A DNA stretch of 25,034 bases from Bacteroidales bacterium (GTDB taxonomy: Bacteria; Bacteroidota; Bacteroidia; Bacteroidales; VadinHA17), in NCBI GenBank assembly GCA_003520925.1, contig DOTV01000018.1, positions 13,015 through 38,048 on the forward strand, given 5' to 3'. Position numbers and translations under genes: made by a program. This document shows positions 1 through 9,900 of this stretch, one piece after another. The notes beneath the pieces are model-generated. The model saw only the letters and a list, made by a program, of their open reading frames with translations. It did not search any database and had not been told where the DNA came from. Position 1 is the first letter of the stretch. Every line of letters begins with the position of its first letter.

Positions 1-297
1 TGATGCAAGTGCTGAATAGATTAGATCGGATACAATTTTTTTTGCTTTAAGGTGGGAAGCAATTTTAACTTTTCCCCATTTGTTATGGTGATATTTATCC
101 CTGACAAAAGCCTCGGCATACCTCTTATCATTGATGAAATCCTCTCTGATAAGTATACCGATAACTCTATTTACTTCAGAATCGTTTAAACCCCACGACT
201 CAAGCTTTGCACTGATATCGCCGCTGCAGTATTCCCGTCCTGCACAAAGAGCCATTGCCTTATTTAGGGCAGTTTTGACAAGAGGATTTTCAGGCAT
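1..297 (-). CDS. recX: RecX-family regulatory protein, partial
   Basis: RecX proteins bind RecA filaments and modulate recombination and SOS activity in the cytoplasm. I translated this from the minus strand: it starts with MPENPLVKTALNKAM and runs 99 codons to the window edge without a stop, so the C-terminal part is missing. The segment around residues 57-90 (FINDKRYAEAFVRDKY, then KWGKVKIASHLKAKKI) matches the helical repeat signature of RecX: Asp-x-x-x-Tyr-Ala, a basic Arg-Asp-Lys, then Trp-Gly and a Lys-rich helix. The start ATG lies inside the end of prmC (8 bp overlap), so the two genes are probably translationally coupled and co-transcribed. The family call is from memory of the motif and is fairly firm. 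Confidence 0.85.
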   Translation of the reverse strand, partial: MPENPLVKTALNKAMALCAGREYCSGDISAKLESWGLNDSEVNRVIGILIREDFINDKRYAEAFVRDKYHHNKWGKVKIASHLKAKKIVSDLIYSALAS

Positions 298-1159
298 CTT
301 TTTTCCCTTTCGCTATACGGTCTTTGCCATTAATATCTTTTATGATTTTTATACAATGGAGATTATATGATTTCATAAGTTCATGAACAGATTCTCCCAT
401 AACTTCATTGATCTCAAACCAGACGGATCCTGAGGGGTTCAGAATGGAACCAGTAAGGTCTAGGATTGCCCTGTAGAATTTCAATGGATCGTCGTCGGGT
501 ACAAACAAAGCCCTGTGTGGCTCAAAATCAAGTACATTTCTGTGCATGAACTTCATTTCAGAGTACCTTACATACGGCGGATTGCTGACAATAATATCGG
601 CATTGGGTATTTGAGATGGCTTTAATTTAAACAGGTCGGCCTCCAAAAATGAGACTGCGGATTTATTCAGTTCTGCATTCCTGATGGCCGTTTTTACTGA
701 ACGGCGGGATTTGTCTATACCTGTTATTCCTGCAGATGGAAGATTTATACCAAGGGCAACAGCAATACAGCCCGATCCTGTCCCGATATCAAGAACCGAT
801 CCTGTAAATCCTTTGTTCTCTTGTATTATATGATCCACAAGCTCTTCTGTTTCAGGACGGGGAATGAGAACTCCCCGGCTGACTTTTATTAAGCAATCGT
901 AAAAGATTGTCTCTCCGATAACGTACTGAACCGGTTCTCCGGTTTTTAATTTCCTGCAATAGCGTATTACTTTCTCAATCTTTTTTGTGTCGGTTAAAAT
1001 TTCATCCTCTTTCATAAGAGAAGAAATTCTGTTCATTTCAAAGAGTTTCGAAATGATTATATTTGATATACCTGCACATTCCTTTTCAGGATATAAACCT
1101 GAAAGTTCCCCTGAAATATAATTCCTGATATCTTTAATTGTTTGTAAATTACAAGCCAT
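290..1159 (-). CDS. prmC: Peptide chain release factor N5-glutamine methyltransferase
   Basis: PrmC (HemK) methylates the glutamine of the GGQ motif in release factors RF1 and RF2, using S-adenosylmethionine. The protein has 289 residues, normal for the family. The N-terminal helical domain covers about residues 1-95. GEPVQYVIG (74-82) and LIPRPETEELV (98-108) are the conserved segments before the methyltransferase fold. The SAM-binding loop is LDIGTGSG (123-130), and the NPPY catalytic motif that holds the substrate glutamine is at 193-196. FEPHRALF follows, as is usual. It is divergent from ribD, only 26 bp away, and overlaps recX downstream. Nothing essential appears to be missing. Confidence 0.96.
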   Translation of the reverse strand: MACNLQTIKDIRNYISGELSGLYPEKECAGISNIIISKLFEMNRISSLMKEDEILTDTKKIEKVIRYCRKLKTGEPVQYVIGETIFYDCLIKVSRGVLIPRPETEELVDHIIQENKGFTGSVLDIGTGSGCIAVALGINLPSAGITGIDKSRRSVKTAIRNAELNKSAVSFLEADLFKLKPSQIPNADIIVSNPPYVRYSEMKFMHRNVLDFEPHRALFVPDDDPLKFYRAILDLTGSILNPSGSVWFEINEVMGESVHELMKSYNLHCIKIIKDINGKDRIAKGKKDA

Positions 1160-1163
1160 AAGT

Positions 1164-1171
1164 CAAAATTA
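1164..1171 (-). promoter_or_regulatory. Candidate -7 promoter box for prmC-recX
   Basis: Read on the minus strand this is TAATTTTG, a match to the Bacteroidota -7 consensus TAnnTTTG, in the 26-bp gap between prmC and ribD. It sits only 4 bp before the prmC ATG, so a transcript from it would begin at or very near the start codon and would be nearly leaderless. No clear -33 TTG was found. This could be a chance match in AT-rich sequence. Confidence 0.3.
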
Positions 1172-1185
1172 GCACTTTCGGGGAT

Positions 1186-2280
1186 ATGTCGGGGAACGAT
1201 GATCTTAAATTCATGGAAAGATGCCTTGAGCTCGCATCGAAGGCTGCAGGTATGACTTATCCAAATCCGCTGGTTGGTTCTGTTATAGTTCACAAAGGTG
1301 AAATAATCGGGGAAGGTTATCATTTGAAAGCAGGAGGGCACCATGCTGAGGTGATGGCGATAAATTCTGTAAGGAACAGGGAATTGCTCGCATCATCGGC
1401 AATTTATGTTAATCTTGAGCCTTGCTCCCATACCGGAAAAACGCCTCCCTGCACTGACCTTATTATCTCGCACAAAATTCCGGTTGTTGTGGTCGGGACT
1501 ATGGATACAAGCGAGAAGGTATCGGGAAAGGGATTATCAAAGCTTAAAGAAGCAGGTTGCAAGGTAATAACTGGCGTTGACGAGGAGCGGTGCCGGAAAA
1601 TCAACAATCGTTTTTTTTCTTTTCATGAAAAGAAAAGACCTTATATAATTCTTAAATGGGCACAAAGTTCTGACGGATTCATAGATATAAACAGAGGAAA
1701 TAATTCTTCGGCCAGGCCTGGATGGATAACCGGGATGTCTGAAAAAGTTCTTGTCCATAAATGGAGAGCTGAGGAACAGGCGATTCTTGTCGGAGGTGGA
1801 ACTGTCAGATCCGATGATCCATTTCTTAATGTCAGGGACTGGACAGGTAACAATCCGGTCAGGCTTATCCTTTCTGGTTCCGGAATGCTTCCGGAGGGGA
1901 TGGCTATGAACAAGCTGATCGGATCAACGGTTATTTTTTCGTTTTATCCGGAGAAAATAATATCGACGGGATCAGTGCTGGTTAAGCTTAATAAAAATGA
2001 GCCTTCGGCGGTTCAGATCCTCGATTACCTTTACAGGTGGGGTATTCAGTCATTATTTATTGAAGGAGGAGCAGGTGTACTGAATCATTTTATAAGACTG
2101 GGTTTTTGGGATGAGGTAAGGATCTTTTCTGGTGATCAGATTTATAAAGATGGGGTTAAGGCGCCTGAAATAGACGGGAAGCTATTTCTGAAAACAAAAT
2201 TCAGTAAAAGCAAACTAGAAATATTGATCAACCCCCTGAATCACCCGGATGGGGGACCTGAAACTGCTAAGATTTTCTAG
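1186..2280 (+). CDS. ribD: Bifunctional riboflavin biosynthesis deaminase/reductase RibD
   Basis: RibD carries out two successive steps of riboflavin synthesis: deamination of the pyrimidine made by GTP cyclohydrolase II, then NADPH-dependent reduction of its ribosyl side chain. The 364-residue protein has both domains. The N-terminal CMP/dCMP-deaminase-type domain (1-145) carries HAE at 53-55 and the PCSHTGKTPPC stretch at 79-89, so His53, Cys80 and Cys89 are the expected zinc ligands and Glu55 the proton shuttle. The reductase domain (about 150-364) starts at RPYIILKWAQSSDGFI and contains GGGTVRSDDP (203-212) and the late FIEGGAGVLNHF motif. The start is an ATG 26 bp from the divergent prmC start. 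Its stop codon overlaps the convergent LOG-family gene inside one CTAG. No other rib gene is in the window. Confidence 0.96.
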   Translation: MSGNDDLKFMERCLELASKAAGMTYPNPLVGSVIVHKGEIIGEGYHLKAGGHHAEVMAINSVRNRELLASSAIYVNLEPCSHTGKTPPCTDLIISHKIPVVVVGTMDTSEKVSGKGLSKLKEAGCKVITGVDEERCRKINNRFFSFHEKKRPYIILKWAQSSDGFIDINRGNNSSARPGWITGMSEKVLVHKWRAEEQAILVGGGTVRSDDPFLNVRDWTGNNPVRLILSGSGMLPEGMAMNKLIGSTVIFSFYPEKIISTGSVLVKLNKNEPSAVQILDYLYRWGIQSLFIEGGAGVLNHFIRLGFWDEVRIFSGDQIYKDGVKAPEIDGKLFLKTKFSKSKLEILINPLNHPDGGPETAKIF

Positions 2281-2852
2281 ATCTTTGCAATTTTTCTCGG
2301 ATCATCGATCCATCCCTTGTCATTTGAGATAGCTTCAATGACTTCTTCGGGAGTATTTGCAACCGACCACATGTTTTTATGTTCATGCCTCATGAAATTA
2401 CCCTCAACCATATGATCAAGGAAATCGATTAACGACCTGTAGAAATTTAGTGTGTTTAATATTACCACTGGTCCGGTGAAGAGTCCAAGCTGTTTCAGGG
2501 TAATGGCTTCAGTAAGTTCCTCGAGGGTTCCGATCCCTCCCGGAAGTGCAACAACAGCATCAGCTCTGGCGAACATGTTCTTCTTCCTGTCACCCATATC
2601 GGTAGTCACTATCATATCATTTACCCCTGGATGACCCCATCCTTCATCATTCATGAATGATGGTATCACACCGGTTATGGATCCTCCATTTTCAATTACT
2701 GCATCAGCCAGGGCAGCCATAAGACCAATGCCACCGCCACCATAAATGACTTTCATTCCCGATTGTGCAAAAAGGGAACCCAGACCGGCTGCTGCCTTGA
2801 CATATTCATTATCAATGAGGCTGCTGGAGGAAGCAAAAACACAAACTGTCAT
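2277..2852 (-). CDS. LOG-family (TIGR00730) phosphoribohydrolase-like protein
   Basis: Members of this Rossmann-fold family, named after plant LONELY GUY, split nucleoside 5'-monophosphates (classically cytokinin ribotides) into base and ribose 5-phosphate. In bacteria the physiological substrate is often unknown. The 191 residues include the nucleotide-binding loop YGGGGIGLM (37-45), the Arg-rich helix RKKNMFARAD (89-98) and the diagnostic PGGIGTLEE (104-112), which holds the catalytic Glu and the phosphate-binding Gly-Gly. It is the last gene of a minus-strand run after dnaE and the thioredoxin, 10 bp behind the latter, so co-transcription is likely. Its stop shares bases with the convergent ribD stop. 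The family is certain; the substrate is not. Confidence 0.92.
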   Translation of the reverse strand: MTVCVFASSSSLIDNEYVKAAAGLGSLFAQSGMKVIYGGGGIGLMAALADAVIENGGSITGVIPSFMNDEGWGHPGVNDMIVTTDMGDRKKNMFARADAVVALPGGIGTLEELTEAITLKQLGLFTGPVVILNTLNFYRSLIDFLDHMVEGNFMRHEHKNMWSVANTPEEVIEAISNDKGWIDDPRKIAKI

Positions 2853-2862
2853 CAGAGGATTT

Positions 2863-3183
2863 CTATTGCAGCAGGTTGTTTATTTTATTGACGAAATTGC
2901 TCTTGGGTACAGCTCCGACCTGCTTGTCGGCAACTTTCCCGTTCTTGAAGAAAAGAACTGTAGGGATGTTCCTTATCCCGAATTTTGAAGCAACACCCGG
3001 ACTGTTATCAACGTCGCATTTTGTAACAGTAACCCTGCCGGTAAAATCTTTGGAGATCTCATCCATGATAGGTGCAATCATCCTGCACGGTCCGCACCAC
3101 TCTGCCCAGAAATCGACCAGTACGGGTATTTCGGAATTGAGAACGATCTCATCGAAGTTAATGTCATTTACCTCTAATGCCAT
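2863..3183 (-). CDS. trxA: Thioredoxin
   Basis: This is a small cytoplasmic dithiol-disulfide oxidoreductase that would pass electrons from thioredoxin reductase to targets such as ribonucleotide reductase. I chose the ATG at 3183 (MALEVNDINFDEIV), which gives 106 residues, the normal thioredoxin length. An in-frame upstream ATG at 3336 would add 51 hydrophobic residues lying inside the end of dnaE and is very unlikely. The active site WCGPC has Cys30 and Cys33, preceded by PVLVDFWAE. The later IRNIPTVLFFKNG contains the cis-proline loop, followed by the G-V-P region near the end. It lies 34 bp after dnaE and 10 bp before the LOG-family gene on the same strand. Confidence 0.96.
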   Translation of the reverse strand: MALEVNDINFDEIVLNSEIPVLVDFWAEWCGPCRMIAPIMDEISKDFTGRVTVTKCDVDNSPGVASKFGIRNIPTVLFFKNGKVADKQVGAVPKSNFVNKINNLLQ

Positions 3184-3217
3184 AGTCTTTAATGTTTTTT
3201 GGATGATCCAAATATAG

Positions 3218-6200
3218 CTAATTAACTTTATATTCAAGTCCGGGATAATCATCGAGAAAAGAGATAAGTTCATTGTTAAGCCTGACCCTGAGGGTGCGGG
3301 AAAACATTGAAAGTGAGATTTTATCTTCTGCATCAAAGAAAATGAACTTAAGTTCAGTATTGCCCGTATTTTCTTTCACAAATTCCATGAGTTCGCTGAT
3401 AAGTTCACTGCTTATGTTTTCAGGATTTATTTTAAGTGTCACTGATTTAATAAGTTCATCTTTTACACTTGACAGAAGGTTGATTGTTTTTATGTGGAAT
3501 TCAAGTTCATCATCCTTATATCTCCTTTTCTGGACCCTCCCTTTTACAAGAAGGTAATATCCCGCATTAAAAAACTTGCTGAACTCAATATACTCCTTAT
3601 CGAACATCATAAATCTGAAAGAATCGGAATAGTCCTGCAAAGTAAAAGAGCCGTAAGGTTTACCATTTTTACCCATGCCGTTTTTTGTATCGGTTACCAT
3701 ACCGGCAACAGTGACATCTTTGTCAATAAATTCACCAAGGTTCTGAAGATCGGCCAGCGTGGCGGTGGTAAAAGTGTTTATCTCAAGCTTAAAATCATCC
3801 AGTGGATGTGATGAGAGGTAGATACCGATCACCTCCTTTTCCCTGTTTAACTTTTCAAGCTTTGGCCAGTCGGGGCATTGCGTGGGTTCGGGTTTGATTA
3901 TATCAAAACCGCCATGTCCACCGAAAAGTGATTGCTGACTCGAGTTTTTCAGAGCCTTTGCATTATTTCCGTATCTGATAAGATTTTCAATAAAACTTAT
4001 TCCTTTTGAATCAATTGCAAAAAACTGGGCACGGGAAATATTGCTGAAGCAGTCAAATGCTCCTGCTACGGCCATTGCTTCGAGATTTTTCTTGTTGAGG
4101 GAATTAAGATTAACCCTTTCAACCAGATCGAAAATACTTTTATAAATACCATTTTCTTCCCGCTCATTAATCATCTGAAGAACAGCACTTTCGCCTACCC
4201 CCTTAATTCCGCCGAGCCCGAACCGTAAATTCCCGTCCTTGTTGACGGTAAATTTTACATAGCTTTCATTTACATCAGGTCCGAGAACATCCATCCCCAT
4301 CCTCCGGGTTTCATCCATGAATATTGTTATTTTCTTAATATCGTTAATGTTCCGGCTAAGGACCGCCGCCATATACTCGGCAGGATAATGTGCTTTCAAA
4401 TAACCGGTCTGAAAGGCAACCATTGCGTAACATGTTGAATGCGATTTGTTGAAAGCGTACTGTGCGAAAGCTTCCCAGTCGGACCAGATTTTATTTACAA
4501 TATTTTCATCGTACCCCTTTTTGCTGCATCCCTCCCTGAATTTCAGGTTCATTTCATCCATGATGGATTTTTTCTTTTTCCCCATCGCTTTGCGCAGGTT
4601 ATCGGCTTCGCCTTTTGTAAATCCGGCAAGCTCCTGCGACAGAAGCATCACCTGTTCCTGGTAAACTGTAATGCCATACGAGTCGTTGAGGTACTTTTCC
4701 ATCACCGGCAGGGGATAGTCTATTGGCTCGAGCCCATGTTTCCTCCTGATGAATTTCGGGATATATTCCATCGGACCCGGCCTGTAAAGAGCATTCATGG
4801 CAATAAGATCCTCAAATCTGTTAGGTTTAAGTTCGCGCAGATACCTTTTCATCCCCGTCGACTCAAACTGGAAGATGCCGGTTGTCTCCCCATTACTGAA
4901 AAGCTCAAAAGTCTTTTTGTCATCGAGTGGCAGGTTGTCTATATCAATAGTGATTCCTTTTGATCTTTTAATATTCTCCACACAATCCTTTATGACAGAG
5001 AGGGTTTTAAGCCCAAGGAAATCCATCTTTAGCAAACCGACCTGTCCGACCTGGCTGCCGTCGTACTGGGTGGCATAAAGGTCGGTGTCCTTTGCGGTGC
5101 ATAATGGAATATAGTTGTCGAGAGAATCCTTCCCTATTATTATCCCGCATGCATGAATACCTGTCTGTCTTACTGAACCTTCAAGCACCTCAGCAAACTT
5201 GAGAGTCTGAGCAACAAGCTTGTTTGATGAATTTCTTTCCTTTGCGAGCTCAGGGACCTCGGCGTATGCCGTGGCAAGTGTAACACCCGGTCTGTCGGGC
5301 ACCATTTTTGCCAGTCTGTCGGCATCCGAAAGAGGCAGCTTCTGGACTCTCGCAACGTCTCTTATTGCCATCTTAGCGGCCATGGTCCCGAAAGTTATAA
5401 TATGAGCAACCTTATCGTGGCCGTATTTATTAACAACATACTTTAATACATCTTCTCTTCCATCTTCATCAAAATCGATATCAATATCGGGCATTGAGAT
5501 TCGGTCGAGATTGAGGAACCTTTCAAACAGCAATCCATATTTTATCGGATCGATATCGGTGATCCTCAGGCAGAAAGCAACAGCCGAGCCTGCTGCCGAG
5601 CCTCTTCCCGGGCCGACCGATACTCCCATTTCCCTGGCAGCTCTCAGAAAATCCTGAACTATAAGAAAATACCCTGGGAATCCCATTTTAGCAATCGTGT
5701 CGAGTTCAAAGTCAATGCGTGCTTTCTGCTCTTCCGTAAGATTTCCCCATCTTTCCTTTGCACCCTGGTATGTGAGATATTTCAGATAATCATCCTCATT
5801 TGCATAACCCTGGGGAAGAACAAAGTCGGGCATAATGGGATCGTGATCGAGCTTATATTTTTCAATTTTGTCAATCAGTTCCCCGACATTATCTACGGCT
5901 TCCGGAATATCGCTGAAGATTTGTCTCATTTCCTCCTCTGTCTTCAGATACTCCTGCCTTGAGTACCTTAACCTGTCGGGATCATCGATGTCCTTTGCCG
6001 TGTTAAGGCAGATAAGCCTGTCGTGAGCTTCAGCATCTTCGGCATTTATAAAATGCACGTCATTTGTGGCAATGATTCTGACATTGTATTTAGCAGAGAA
6101 TTGCCTGAAAACCTCGATGACTTTCTGCTGCAGCGGGAATGCACTCCTGTCAGCTTCAGGATCATATGTTTCATGCCTCTGAATTTCAAGGTAAAAGTCC

Positions 6201-6703
6201 TCGCCGAACATTTTAATATATGATTTCAGCACCTCCTCAGCCGCACTGATTGACCCTTTAAGAATTTCATCCTGTATCTCTCCTGCAAGGCAGGCAGATG
6301 ATGCTATTAACCCTTCCTTATACTGCTCCAGCAGATCCTTGTCAATCCGTGGTTTATAGTAGAAGCCTTTTATCCAGGCAGTTGATACGAGCTTTATCAG
6401 ATTTTTATATCCTTTAAGATTCTTTGCGAGAAGTATCAGATGGTCGCCTGAACGATCCTCTTTCCCTGAAACTTCCGCAAGAGATCTTTTTGCAACATAA
6501 ATCTCGCAGCCTATTACCGGTTTAATTCCTTTTTTAATGGCACTTGCATGAAACTCCTTGACTCCAAACATGTTCCCGTGATCGGTAATAGCAATAGCTT
6601 CCATACCAAGCGATTTAACCTTATCCATAAGGTTTGAAATGTTTGATGCTCCGTCGAGGATAGAGTACTGAGTATGAACATGCAGGTGAGAAAAAGTGGC
6701 CAT
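3218..6703 (-). CDS. dnaE: DNA polymerase III subunit alpha
   Basis: DnaE is the replicative polymerase of the chromosome. Its 1161 residues match the usual DnaE length. The N-terminal PHP domain (1-about 270) starts HLHVHTQYSILDGA and keeps residues that look like a full metal-binding set: His8, His10, Asp17, His42, Glu67, His88, Cys138, Asp215, His217. The polymerase core follows with GPGRGSAAGS (364-373) and PDIDIDF (405-411), so Asp406 and Asp408 are catalytic. The third catalytic Asp is Asp561 in KMDFLGLKT. YRPGPMEYIPKFIRRKHG and SHSTCYAMVAFQTGYLKAHYP mark the fingers, and an OB-fold region lies near 960-1050 (VTVAGMVTDTKNGMGKNGKP). It leads the run dnaE, thioredoxin, LOG-family gene. 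The ATG start begins directly before the conserved PHP strand. Confidence 0.98.
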   Translation of the reverse strand: MATFSHLHVHTQYSILDGASNISNLMDKVKSLGMEAIAITDHGNMFGVKEFHASAIKKGIKPVIGCEIYVAKRSLAEVSGKEDRSGDHLILLAKNLKGYKNLIKLVSTAWIKGFYYKPRIDKDLLEQYKEGLIASSACLAGEIQDEILKGSISAAEEVLKSYIKMFGEDFYLEIQRHETYDPEADRSAFPLQQKVIEVFRQFSAKYNVRIIATNDVHFINAEDAEAHDRLICLNTAKDIDDPDRLRYSRQEYLKTEEEMRQIFSDIPEAVDNVGELIDKIEKYKLDHDPIMPDFVLPQGYANEDDYLKYLTYQGAKERWGNLTEEQKARIDFELDTIAKMGFPGYFLIVQDFLRAAREMGVSVGPGRGSAAGSAVAFCLRITDIDPIKYGLLFERFLNLDRISMPDIDIDFDEDGREDVLKYVVNKYGHDKVAHIITFGTMAAKMAIRDVARVQKLPLSDADRLAKMVPDRPGVTLATAYAEVPELAKERNSSNKLVAQTLKFAEVLEGSVRQTGIHACGIIIGKDSLDNYIPLCTAKDTDLYATQYDGSQVGQVGLLKMDFLGLKTLSVIKDCVENIKRSKGITIDIDNLPLDDKKTFELFSNGETTGIFQFESTGMKRYLRELKPNRFEDLIAMNALYRPGPMEYIPKFIRRKHGLEPIDYPLPVMEKYLNDSYGITVYQEQVMLLSQELAGFTKGEADNLRKAMGKKKKSIMDEMNLKFREGCSKKGYDENIVNKIWSDWEAFAQYAFNKSHSTCYAMVAFQTGYLKAHYPAEYMAAVLSRNINDIKKITIFMDETRRMGMDVLGPDVNESYVKFTVNKDGNLRFGLGGIKGVGESAVLQMINEREENGIYKSIFDLVERVNLNSLNKKNLEAMAVAGAFDCFSNISRAQFFAIDSKGISFIENLIRYGNNAKALKNSSQQSLFGGHGGFDIIKPEPTQCPDWPKLEKLNREKEVIGIYLSSHPLDDFKLEINTFTTATLADLQNLGEFIDKDVTVAGMVTDTKNGMGKNGKPYGSFTLQDYSDSFRFMMFDKEYIEFSKFFNAGYYLLVKGRVQKRRYKDDELEFHIKTINLLSSVKDELIKSVTLKINPENISSELISELMEFVKENTGNTELKFIFFDAEDKISLSMFSRTLRVRLNNELISFLDDYPGLEYKVN

Positions 6704-6734
6704 ATGGATTGAAAAATTACAAAAGGTTGGAACA

Positions 6735-6742
6735 CAAAAATA
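6735..6742 (-). promoter_or_regulatory. Candidate -7 promoter box for dnaE
   Basis: On the minus strand this reads TATTTTTG, matching TAnnTTTG, 31 bp before the dnaE start. It would give a leader of roughly 25 nt. A CAAA (TTTG on the minus strand) lies upstream at 6769-6772, but its 26-bp spacing is longer than the usual 19-21 bp, so the -33 part is uncertain. Confidence 0.35.
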
Positions 6743-6853
6743 GGCAAAAAAGGGTAACCGCCCACTAACAAAATGGGATGAGATATTAACTTTAAATTAT
6801 TAAAATATTTCCCGAAAAAGTTACAGAATGATATAATAATTAGATTATAATTA

Positions 6854-6861
6854 TATTTTTG
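6854..6861 (+). promoter_or_regulatory. Candidate -7 promoter box for the susC-susD pair
   Basis: TATTTTTG matches the Bacteroidota -7 consensus TAnnTTTG in the 238-bp gap between the divergent dnaE and susC genes. Transcription would start near 6868 and leave a leader of about 70 nt. No good -33 TTTG lies at the usual distance, so an activator could be needed. The rest of this gap is AT-rich and shows nothing else clear. Confidence 0.42.
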
Positions 6862-6941
6862 CAACCTGATGCGATGCATCATTAAGGACAGTAAAAGGAT
6901 TTTATTATCCTGGAAATTATTAACTACCTAAACCAAAAGTG

Positions 6942-9900
6942 ATGAAGAAAATTCTGTTGTTATTTTTTGTAGTCTGCGGTTTATTGCTGCCAGCAAATGG
7001 ACAGCAAAAGGCCGTTACAGGTACGGTTACCGGAGCGGAAGACAATCAGCCCATTATCGGTGTAACTGTACTTGTTAAAGGAACCACTATCGGTGTTGTT
7101 ACTGATGTGAATGGAAAATATCAGATAAATGCTCCGGCAGGTTCAACTCTCGAATTCCGGTATGTCGGAATGAAAACCAAAGAGGTTGTGGTGGGCACAG
7201 CCAGTGTTTATGATGTTGCTCTTGAGACCGAATCGACAATCCTTGACGAAATCGTTGTTGTCGGTTACGGTACACAGATCAAGTCGAAAGTCTCAAGCAG
7301 TATTACAAAAGTCGATGGTTCAAACTTACAGAATATGCCTGTAGCTTCTGTCGAACTCGCCCTTCAGGGTAAAAGTGCAGGGGTTTTTGTTGAATCATTG
7401 AATGGTAAAGCCACAGGCTCAACAAGGATGAGGATCAGGGGATCTTCTTCTGTTACTGCAAGCAATGAACCGTTGTATGTTGTGGATGGTGTGCCTCTCT
7501 CGACAGAAACTCTTAACCAGTCGGGCGCAGCAATAAATCCTCTTTCAACTTTTAACTTCAATGATGTTGAGTCGGTTGAAATTCTTAAGGATGCTGCATC
7601 TGCCGCAATATTCGGATCAAGGGGTGCCAATGGCGTAATTCTTATTACAACCAAAAAAGGGGTCAGCGGTGATACAAAGCTGAATTTCAACTTTCAGAAA
7701 GGCATCAGCCAGGCTTCGCACCGCAGGGAATTTCTGAATGCCGAGCAGTTTGTTTCATATTTTGAAGAGGCCGCATATAACAGTGATCTTTATGAAGGGT
7801 ATGATCCTATAAATAACCCAAGCGAATATTCAGGTTCATGGCTGCAATTCGTCAGGAGCCGGTTCAACCGTTATGATGGCTGGGCTACATATACCGATCC
7901 GGAGCTGGCTGTGAATACCGACTGGCAGGATCAGGCGTTCCAGACAGGGAATCTTACAACTGCCGATCTCTCGGCCCAGGGAGGAAATGACAAGCTTAAG
8001 TTTTTTGCCAGCGGTTCATACTCCAACCAGGAAGGTATCCTTGTGTCGAACGGTATACAGAAAGTTTCCGGAAGACTTAATCTTGATAATAAGGTGAACA
8101 ATTTTATTGATATGGGACTGGCATTAAGCATCACAAAGACAATTATCGACCAGGTTTCAGCCGATAATGCCTTTTCCACACCGATGCAGCTTGTTGCATT
8201 ATCTCCCATCACACCTGTGAGGGATCTCGACGGTAAATTATATAATACACCAACTACAACATATTATAATGGTCTGATTGATGTTGAGGAGGCCAACAGG
8301 GATATTTCTAATTTCAGAACTCTTGTTAACAGTTATCTCAGCTTTAAGCTTATGAAAGGACTGAACTGGAGGAATGAATTCGGCTTCGATCTTTACAGCA
8401 CGAAAGAAAATGCAAGATACGGCGAAAGGACCGACTCAGGCCAGGGGATAGGAGGATATGCGTTTGCGAACTACGGCGAGAACCAGAACGTATCTGCAAA
8501 ATCATACCTCAACTATCTGAATCAGTTTGGAAGTATCGGAATCAGTGCAGTTCTGGGATCAGAGTATCAGTATACTGTAATCGATAATGCATGGGCTGAA
8601 GGGCAGGAATTCCCGCTCGACGATCTTAAAACACTTGCAAGTGCCGGACTTATAAGCGGTGCATCTTCATCCAAGACTGAGTACAGTTTCCTTTCATACT
8701 TCTCGAGGGTGAACTTCGATTATATGGCTAAATACCTTGTTACCCTTGCCGGACGTGTTGATGGTTCATCGAGATTCGGTGCTAATTCAAGGTACGGATT
8801 TTTCCCTGCACTTTCACTCGGTTGGGTTATAAGCAAAGAGAGCTTTCTGACAGACAATCCAACCCTGAGCTTTTTAAAACTAAGGGCCAGCTATGGTCTT
8901 ACCGGCAATGCAGGCATCGGTAACTTCAGGCATCTGGGTCTCTTCGGAGTTGACAGCTATAATGGAACGTCAGGTCTTATACCGTCGCAGATTGCAAATG
9001 CAAATCTTGGATGGGAAACAACCCGGCAGATTGATTTAGGCCTCGATTTTGGATTCTTTAAAAACAGGATCTCAGGTGAGATTGATTTATATTCCAAGAA
9101 CACGAGCGATCTTCTGCTCGATGTTCCTGTTCCGGCAACTTCAGGTTATACGGTCCAGACTCAGAATGTGGGATCGGTAACAAACAAGGGTGTTGAATTC
9201 GTGCTTAATACCACGAATGTATCAGGAGAATTTACGTGGGAAACAAGTCTGAACTTCTCCTATAACAGGAATAAGGTTACAAATTTAGGAGGGCAGGAAG
9301 TTATCGACGAAGGAAGTTCGCGCTTCATGAATGTAGTAAAGGTAGGTCAGCCCCTCGGAGTATTTTACGGTGCGGAATATGCTGGTGTCGATCCTGACAA
9401 TGGTGATGCAATCTGGTATGTAAATGCGAAGGACGAAGAAGGGAATGTAATTGACCACACTGCAACAACAGCTGATTTTGCTGAAGCAAACTTTGTTGTG
9501 CTCGGAAATCCTAATCCTCCCTTCCTGGGAGCTATTACAAACACCTTTGCCTATAAGGGAATTGGTCTTACATTTACTTTCCAGGGCGTTTCAGGCAATA
9601 AGATTCAAATGGCCGGTGACCCATATATGGCTGCCAATGCCACATGGTTTGACAACCAGACAACAGATCAGCTTGCCAGCTGGAAGAAACCGGGTGATAT
9701 TACCATGATACCGCAGGCACGTCTGGGTTACAGCAATGGAGACCAGGGAAGAAGCAGCAGGTATATTTCCGATGGAGACTATGTTAAACTAAGATCAGCG
9801 ATGCTGAGCTATGACCTTCCGGCTTCGTTCGTCAGAAAGCTGAAACTTTCCGGATTGAGGATCTATTTACAGGGACAGAACCTCCTGACATTTACAAAGT

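Noticed and set aside
131..370. 79-codon plus-strand open frame at the left edge
   Set aside because: The minus strand here encodes recX and the end of prmC, both with family motifs.
3184..3336. 51-residue upstream extension of the thioredoxin
   Set aside because: It overlaps the end of dnaE, is not thioredoxin-like, and the inner ATG at 3183 gives the standard 106-residue protein.
4439..4963. 174-codon open frame on the plus strand inside dnaE
   Set aside because: It is antisense to the conserved polymerase core, has no recognisable protein features, and is a by-product of dnaE codon use.
6939..6941. GTG as the susC start codon
   Set aside because: The ATG immediately after it gives a standard MKK signal peptide.
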